DNA of 36,581 nucleotides from DASZCR01 sp035942915 (GTDB taxonomy: Bacteria; Acidobacteriota; Blastocatellia; Pyrinomonadales; Pyrinomonadaceae): assembly GCA_035942915.1 (NCBI GenBank), contig DASZCR010000159.1:1-36581 (forward strand). Reading direction: 5' to 3'. The position numbers were made by a program, and so were the translations under genes. Below, piece after piece: positions 32,060 through 36,581 of this stretch (position 1 is its first letter; each line of letters starts with the position of its first letter). Below the pieces are notes generated by a model, which worked only from the letters and a program-made list of their open reading frames with translations, had not been told where the DNA came from and did not search any database.

Positions 32060-32283
32060 CTTTAAGACTTTAAACCTCTCTGGCTAGTTTGATGCGCGGG
32101 AGGAGACTGTCACCGGGATGAAATTATACAGCAAGCGCACGCCCGCGCGCGAGAGCAAGAAGATTGACACACGCGCGGTCGCGGTAATAGAACTCCCCCG
32201 CCGCAAAAGCTCTTTTGACCACAGCGAGCATCACGCAGTAGCGCAAGGACGCCGCGCCCGCGCGTGCATCTTTGGTCAACTGT

Positions 32284-32311
32284 TTGACATCTAAAGAGAT
32301 GCGCCTATAAT
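32284..32311 (+). promoter_or_regulatory. Near-ideal sigma70 promoter of ssrA
   Basis: Perfect TTGACA (32284-32289) and perfect TATAAT (32306-32311) are separated by 16 bp. The mature RNA begins 24 bases after the -10 box, so a short leader is removed. The rest of the 275-bp gap from the PBP gene start holds no gene. Confidence 0.88.
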
Positions 32312-32334
32312 CGCGGCGCACGGTCGGTTTTTAA

Positions 32335-32727
32335 GGGGGCGATAGGTCTCGACAGGGGCATTGATCGCCGCGCGGATGCATGCCGGGCTTACTCTATGCA
32401 GCTCGTTAAAAAGCAGTGAGAAACACAATTGCCAATAATCAAGAATTGGCCCTTGCTGCCTAATTAAGTTTAGGTCATAGCAAGCGTCTCGCCGCAAGTC
32501 GCTCAAGCGCGCGGAGTGAGATGTCACGCAGTTGAGCTGGCCTGCTCCCTGTGCTTGGGGGGAGCGGGCGAGATAAAACCAGGCTAGTCTCCGACGGGGT
32601 CTTCGTCGCTTCACTGACCCGCCGGAGGCGAACGCGCCGGAGCAAGACCGGCAGCAGAGAAGCGTCTAAGCATGTAGATTCCGACGGTATCGGCCTTTGG
32701 ACCCGAGTTCGATTCTCGGCGCCTCCA
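32335..32727 (+). ncRNA. ssrA: tmRNA (SsrA), about 393 nt
   Basis: The 5' end GGGGGCG (32335-32341) pairs with CGCCTCC (32720-32726) to form the tRNA-like acceptor. The T arm CCGAG-TTCGATT-CTCGG precedes it. An internal frame from the resume codon GCA (32413) to TAA (32461-32463) encodes AVRNTIANNQELALAA, ending in the LAA signal used for proteolysis of tagged proteins. The tail is the normal single-piece type. CCA is not encoded (ATTGG follows), unlike tRNA-Asn in this window. It rescues stalled ribosomes with SmpB. The resume codon is inferred from frame. Confidence 0.93.
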
Positions 32728-32760
32728 TTGGAAAAAGCGGTCGCTCGATGAGCAAAAGAG

Positions 32761-32796
32761 TAAGGGCGGGATATTTCGATATCCCGCCCTTATTTT
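32761..32796 (+). terminator. Rho-independent terminator of ssrA
   Basis: TAAGGGCGGGATAT (32761-32774) pairs perfectly with ATATCCCGCCCTTA (32779-32792) around a TTCG loop, followed by TTTT. This is a very stable hairpin. Confidence 0.9.
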
Positions 32797-32825
32797 CTGT
32801 CTCTTGTAAGCTTCGGAATCTCGCT

Positions 32826-32927
32826 TCAACGCCGCGAGGTGCCGCCTCGCGCAAGCCCGCGCTCTTCCAACTCCTGTCCCGTCTTCACGGCGTTGCGGTT
32901 GAGGTTCAGCGTCACCAGTTCGGCCAT
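32826..32927 (-). CDS. Possible 33-residue ORF after the zeta-like gene, weakly supported
   Basis: ATG 32927 opens MAELVTLNLNRNAVKTGQELEERGLARGG and ends at TGA 32826. The peptide looks amphipathic and protein-like. The frame is also open upstream (KTFKQAARE) and overlaps the end of the zeta-like gene. No Shine-Dalgarno is visible. It could be a tiny partner gene or the remnant of a frameshifted C-terminus. Confidence 0.25.
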   Translation of the reverse strand: MAELVTLNLNRNAVKTGQELEERGLARGGTSRR

Positions 32928-32943
32928 CTCGCGCGCGGCCTGC

Positions 32944-33954
32944 TTAAACGTCTTCGCCGAGGATGGCGCGGTAGACGTACAGGGGGATTTCCCGGCCTGT
33001 GCCGGCGCGTTCACGATATTCGCTCTTGACAATGTTTTCGACATTTCTAATCACCTCACCGAGATTATTATATAGCACCGAAGAGAGGAAATCCACCTCC
33101 TCAATGGCCGCCTGACCTCTCTCGCCGCTGTTGTCCACAACCAGAAAGACGAAATCGTCATCGTCTGCGTACTTCTCGTGGAGAGAGAGAAATGTGCGCT
33201 GGGCGTTAAAATGGTCTTCCGCCAAGACCCGCGCCGGGACGGTTCTGCCCTCTCTTAACGCCCGCTCAATCATGCCGCGCGTCGCCTTCTCATAGGGTCT
33301 GTGGACGTAGAGGAGAAGGACGCTTTTACCATGAGCGCGAGCCTCCTCCACCTTCCTAGTTGATGAACTGAGGCCGGACATCGTTGTATCGTAAATTATC
33401 TGCGCGGCCGAGCGGAACTGGCTCAAATCCGGCAGGTCTTCGACGGCCGTCGTCTTCCCAGACCCCGCCCCTCCGGCCAAGAACATGACGAAGTTGTGTT
33501 CGCTTCGGTTGGGCATCCTGACCATCTCGTTCCAGATTGTTTTGATGAGCGCCCCGGCCGGTTCGTGGACGGCGCGTGCGTAGCGTGCGCGGCTCTCCTT
33601 ATCGTGGTTATAGTCTTCGGAAAACTCGCGCGCGTTGTCGGTGTTCAAGACGTTGTTCCAACGCCGGCAATACTCCTTGACGTAGGCCATCAAGCCCCAT
33701 GTCAGCAGGGCTGCGAAACTCGCTTCGACGCGTCGCTCCTCGTCGGAGAGGCCGCGCGCCTTCTCGACGCGCAGACGCCCCGGATAGATGTTGCGCTGCT
33801 CGTCCTGTCCGATGGTTAAGAACAGCCGTCGTATCTCGTTGAGGTCTTTGGGCAGCGCGCTCTCCCCAACGGCGCGCGAACTCAAGAGCCTACGGCTGAA
33901 ATCCGCTGCCACCAGAGAGAGCAAAACCCTGGCCATGGTTTTGAGGATTGACAT
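32944..33954 (-). CDS. Zeta-toxin-like P-loop kinase
   Basis: The 336-residue product has a helical N-terminal part (about 1-150) and a P-loop domain. FLAGGAGSGKTTAVEDLPDL contains the Walker A (161-169), followed by IIYDTTMSGLSSS, VLLLYVHRPYEKATRGMIERALREGRTVP and FVFLVVDNSG. This order resembles zeta-toxin kinases, which phosphorylate UDP-sugars or other small targets, but AAA-type ATPases of unknown use share the motif. The start at 33954 is supported by GGAGGT 12 bases upstream; a much longer in-frame opening to 34464 runs across murI and is rejected. No epsilon-type antitoxin is recognisable nearby. Confidence 0.68.
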   Translation of the reverse strand: MSILKTMARVLLSLVAADFSRRLLSSRAVGESALPKDLNEIRRLFLTIGQDEQRNIYPGRLRVEKARGLSDEERRVEASFAALLTWGLMAYVKEYCRRWNNVLNTDNAREFSEDYNHDKESRARYARAVHEPAGALIKTIWNEMVRMPNRSEHNFVMFLAGGAGSGKTTAVEDLPDLSQFRSAAQIIYDTTMSGLSSSTRKVEEARAHGKSVLLLYVHRPYEKATRGMIERALREGRTVPARVLAEDHFNAQRTFLSLHEKYADDDDFVFLVVDNSGERGQAAIEEVDFLSSVLYNNLGEVIRNVENIVKSEYRERAGTGREIPLYVYRAILGEDV

Positions 33955-34155
33955 TAATCGTTTAAGACCTCCGCCGACGCCGAAGAGTTCTGTGAGTGTT
34001 TGAGGCCGCTCGCCGTCGGTCGCCGGATGCTGATGCTTTCGCGGCGCAGTATGACAGGCGGCGGAAGCTAGATGCAATGCCGAGTTCTCCCGGCGCGGTT
34101 TCGGAGTGCGACCGAGCGACGACGCAGAAGGTTGTGCTACCATCCGCGTGGACTG

Positions 34156-35022
34156 ATGTTGAATCGTAACCTTCCAATCGGAATCTTCGATAGCGGGGTC
34201 GGCGGCCTGACCGTCTACCGCGCGCTGCACGAGCGTCTGCCGGAGGAGCGTTTCGTCTATCTGGGCGACACGGCGCGCGTGCCCTACGGGACGAAGTCTC
34301 TGGCGACGGTCGAGCGATACGCCGTCGAGAACGCGCGCTTTCTCGCCTCGCGCGGCATCAAGCTGTTGGTCGTCGCCTGCAACACGGCCTCTGCGCTGGC
34401 GCTCCCCGTCATCGGGCGCAGCGTCGGCATTCCCGTCGTTGGCGTCATCGAGCCGGGCGCGCATGCCGTCGTGCGTGCGTCGCGCGGGCGGAGGATAGGC
34501 GTCATCGCAACAGAATCAACCGTGCAGAGCGGCGCATACCGCGAGGCCATCAGGCGGCTTGCACCTGAAGCGGAGGTGGTCGAGCGAGCCTGCCCGCTCT
34601 TCGTCGCGCTCGCGGAAGAAGGATGGGCTGAGACGGACGTAGCGCGCGCGGTCGCCGACGAGTATCTGCGCGACCTGCGCGAAGGCGACGACTTGGACGC
34701 GCTCGTTCTCGGTTGCACACATTATCCTATTCTGCGCGGCGTCATACAGGAGGCGGTCGGGGCGGGCGTCCGGCTGATTGATTCAGGTGAAGCGACGGCC
34801 GGGAGCGTCGCCGAGTTGCTCGAACGCGAAGACTTGCGCCGGACATCGTCCGCCGTCGAGCACAGCACGCGAGAGCGCGCACTGTGCGACGACATGGACC
34901 ACTTCTACGTGACGGACGCCGCTGAGCGTTTTGCGCGCGTCGCCGAGAGATTTCTGGGCAGCGCGCCGCGCGTGCTCGAAGCGGTCGAAGTCTGGGGGCA
35001 GGATGAACTCCAAATCCGGTAG
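34156..35022 (+). CDS. murI: Glutamate racemase
   Basis: The 288-residue enzyme converts L- to D-glutamate for peptidoglycan. IGIFDSGVGGLTV (D12-S13), the cysteine pair C75 (ACNTASA) and C187 (LGCTHYP), and GDTARVPYGTKS are all family hallmarks. ATG 34156 starts directly at the conserved N-terminus; the in-frame extension to 34072 is basic and unlike the family. The stop overlaps the rph start by about 20 bases, suggesting coupled translation. It is divergent from the zeta-like kinase gene. Confidence 0.95.
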   Translation: MLNRNLPIGIFDSGVGGLTVYRALHERLPEERFVYLGDTARVPYGTKSLATVERYAVENARFLASRGIKLLVVACNTASALALPVIGRSVGIPVVGVIEPGAHAVVRASRGRRIGVIATESTVQSGAYREAIRRLAPEAEVVERACPLFVALAEEGWAETDVARAVADEYLRDLREGDDLDALVLGCTHYPILRGVIQEAVGAGVRLIDSGEATAGSVAELLEREDLRRTSSAVEHSTRERALCDDMDHFYVTDAAERFARVAERFLGSAPRVLEAVEVWGQDELQIR

Positions 35023-35797
35023 GGAAACGAGCAGACAGAAGGGCGCGTCGTCGTCAGTCGGCGGCGCTTTCAAGCGCACGGACGGGCGGCGCGCAGATGA
35101 ACTGCGACAGGTGCGCATCACGCCCGACTTCATGCCTTACGCAGAAGGCTCCGCGCTCATCGAGATGGGCGAGACGCGCGTTATCTGCACGGCCACACTT
35201 GAAGAACGCGTGCCGCCCTTCCGTCGCCATACGGGGACGGGCTGGCTGACGGCCGAATACTCGATGCTCCCGCGCTCGACCACGCAACGCACGCAGCGCG
35301 AGACGGGACGCGGCGGCCCCTCCGGGCGGACACACGAAATCCAACGTCTCATCGGTCGCTCTTTGCGCGCCGTCACAGACCTCTCACTGCTCGGCGAACG
35401 CACCATCACGCTCGACTGCGACGTGCTACAGGCCGACGGGGGCACGCGCACGGCCTCCATCACGGGCGCTTACGTCGCCTTCGCCCTCGCCTGCCGTCGC
35501 CTCGTGCGCGCAGGCAAGATTACGCGCTCGCCCGTGCTCGGCGAGGTGGCCGCCGTCAGCGTCGGCGTCGTCGGCGAGACGCCGCTGCTCGACCTCAAGT
35601 ATGACGAAGACTCGCGCGCCTCCGTTGACATGAACATCGTCTGCACGGGCGACGGTCGCTTCATCGAACTGCAAGGGACGGCCGAAGGCGAACCTTTCTC
35701 GCGCGCAGAGATGGACGCCCTGCTCGCGCTCGCGCAAACCGGACTCGACACACTCTTCGCCGTCCAACGCGCCGCCATCGAACAGGCCGCCGGATAA
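35003..35797 (+). CDS. rph: Ribonuclease PH
   Basis: The phosphorolytic 3'-5' exoribonuclease trims tRNA precursors. The 264-residue product includes KRTDGRRADELRQVRI, ETRVICTATLEERVPPF, GTGWLTAEYSMLPRSTTQR, GRSLRAVTDLSLLGERTITLDCDVLQADGGTRTASITGAYVA and DLKYDEDSRASVDMNIV, which cover the whole RNase PH fold. A serine/lysine-rich N-terminal extension of about 20 residues precedes the usual start. ATG 35003 lies inside the end of murI. The 223-bp gap after it holds no clear terminator or gene. Confidence 0.95.
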   Translation: MNSKSGRETSRQKGASSSVGGAFKRTDGRRADELRQVRITPDFMPYAEGSALIEMGETRVICTATLEERVPPFRRHTGTGWLTAEYSMLPRSTTQRTQRETGRGGPSGRTHEIQRLIGRSLRAVTDLSLLGERTITLDCDVLQADGGTRTASITGAYVAFALACRRLVRAGKITRSPVLGEVAAVSVGVVGETPLLDLKYDEDSRASVDMNIVCTGDGRFIELQGTAEGEPFSRAEMDALLALAQTGLDTLFAVQRAAIEQAAG

Positions 35798-36020
35798 AAA
35801 ACAGCTCTCGCGTCAAGAAGCAAAGAAAGAGCGCGAAGACCTTCGACGAGCTATCCGTAGCCCTCCGTTCTGCTTCTTCGCATCTGTCCATCCGTGCGCG
35901 AAATTCTTCTTCCGGCCTTGCCTCCCGCGCGCGAAACGGGCAACATTAAGGCTCGACGCCGGAATCTCAAAACGCGCTCGACCAGACGCGCACACACACC
36001 GAAGGAGTCAGTCACAGAAC

Positions 36021-36533
36021 ATGCGACGAACCAGCTTTTTTCTCGCCTGCGCGCTGACGCTCGTCATCACGCCCGCCACCCTGCTGGCACAGGAAGTCTT
36101 CACCAGCCCGCACGTCAACTACACGCTCGAACTGCCGAACGCGACGTGGAAGGTGACAACGCGCCCCGACGCCGCACACGAGCACGCCGAGTTCGTCTAC
36201 GGCGACCGCATGGACGGCTACCTGCGCATCCGCAAGGAGGTCGTCGACGCCGGGCAGGAGGCCGAAGACCTTGCGAGCCGCGACCAGGACATGAAGTTTC
36301 GCTATCAGAACGGCTACGTCGCCGGGAAGACCAACCGCTTCGCCGGTCGCCTGAGCGGCGCAATCACCTCTTACGAGTACACGAGCGCAGGCAAACCGAT
36401 GGCAGCCGTCGTCTACTATCTACAAGCCGACCCGCGCACCATCTACACGCTCCACTTCACCGGACGGCGCGACAAACTGATGCCGATACGCAACCAAACC
36501 GACGCCATCGCGCGCAGCTTTCAACTCAAATAG
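36021..36533 (+). CDS. Secreted protein of unknown function
   Basis: The 170-residue product has a signal peptide (MRRTSFFLACALTLVITPATLLAQ), then a beta-rich domain. The domain segments VNYTLELPNATWKVTTRPD, HAEFVYGDRMDGYLRIRKE and TIYTLHFTGRRDKLMPIRNQTDAIARSFQLK recall PsbP/DUF1795-like folds, in which a profile of charged loops ends with a helix and a final strand. The match is only by texture. GGAG about 13 bases before the ATG is a loose ribosome site. It lies alone before the right edge, where a TATAAA near 36560 may start another unit. Confidence 0.7.
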   Translation: MRRTSFFLACALTLVITPATLLAQEVFTSPHVNYTLELPNATWKVTTRPDAAHEHAEFVYGDRMDGYLRIRKEVVDAGQEAEDLASRDQDMKFRYQNGYVAGKTNRFAGRLSGAITSYEYTSAGKPMAAVVYYLQADPRTIYTLHFTGRRDKLMPIRNQTDAIARSFQLK

Positions 36534-36581
36534 CCGCGCCGTCGAATCGAGTTCTGCTATAAAATCACAGCCGCCGCGCGG

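Noticed and set aside
29963..32065. 700-codon open frame on the plus strand opposite the penicillin-binding protein
   Set aside because: It is a shadow of a well-supported gene caused by high GC at third positions; it shows no domain and lacks a convincing start.
32690..32727. Separate tRNA on the evidence of a T arm and acceptor 3' strand
   Set aside because: No D or anticodon arm lies directly upstream; the acceptor partner is 385 bases away, which identifies the tmRNA 3' end.
33955..34464. Upstream in-frame extension of the zeta-like kinase to 506 residues
   Set aside because: The extra part is antisense to murI and has the Arg/Asp-rich character of shadow frames in GC-rich DNA; GGAGGT supports the start at 33954.

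Overview
The window looks like the chromosome of a GC-rich member of the Acidobacteriota, probably Blastocatellia-like. The grounds are a carboxypeptidase-regulatory TonB/Oar-type receptor, DUF5666 repeats, the codon bias and the style of the small XRE regulators. No rRNA or other marker fixes the taxon, so this is inference. Most of the window is host chromosome, interrupted by one lower-GC integrated element of about 12.8 kb.

Left host part (1-15490): the 3' end of a cyanophycin-synthetase-like gene overlaps a Rhizobium-etli-type (class 3) L-asparaginase. Next come a secreted DUF5666 protein and a 1011-residue Oar-like outer-membrane receptor, an O-methyltransferase, a small membrane protein, ykgJ, and a convergent M23 peptidase. 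A tightly coupled operon trpD-trpC-trpF-trpB-trpA then runs into an APC permease by 4-base overlaps. A DUF3291-like gene closes this part.

Integrated element (15494-28304): a 59-bp direct repeat (one mismatch) marks attL and attR. The attR copy lies in an intact tRNA-Asn on the minus strand; the attL copy is the displaced 3' part of that tRNA. Between them, from left to right, are the following. (a) A tyrosine integrase with candidate arm-type sites. (b) A promoter-led three-gene cassette: a small protein with a possible PD-(D/E)XK motif, a 760-residue adenine-N6 DNA methyltransferase with its own C-terminal region, and an unknown protein. This is the best candidate for an undescribed restriction or defence system. 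(c) Cargo: a small gene between 15-bp inverted repeats, a lone receiver-domain protein, two paralogous XRE regulators sharing a leader that may hide the ribosome site, a membrane protein and a zinc-ribbon/SH3 membrane protein. (d) A minus-strand block with a gene II/X-family replication initiator, an excisionase-like protein, two small proteins and a candidate origin. (e) A switch region in which a small XRE repressor and a SWIM-finger protein diverge around two TTACCA-N3-TGGTAA operators. Integrase, excisionase, replication initiator and repressor together suggest a replicating integrative element or phage satellite. No capsid, coat or Zot-like gene is visible.

Right host part (28334-36581): an esterase and a class A penicillin-binding protein converge on a long shared terminator. 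The tmRNA gene (ssrA) has a near-ideal promoter and terminator and encodes the tag AVRNTIANNQELALAA. After it come a zeta-toxin-like P-loop kinase, murI, rph and a small secreted protein.

Coding assignments rest on motifs read by eye; no database search was run.
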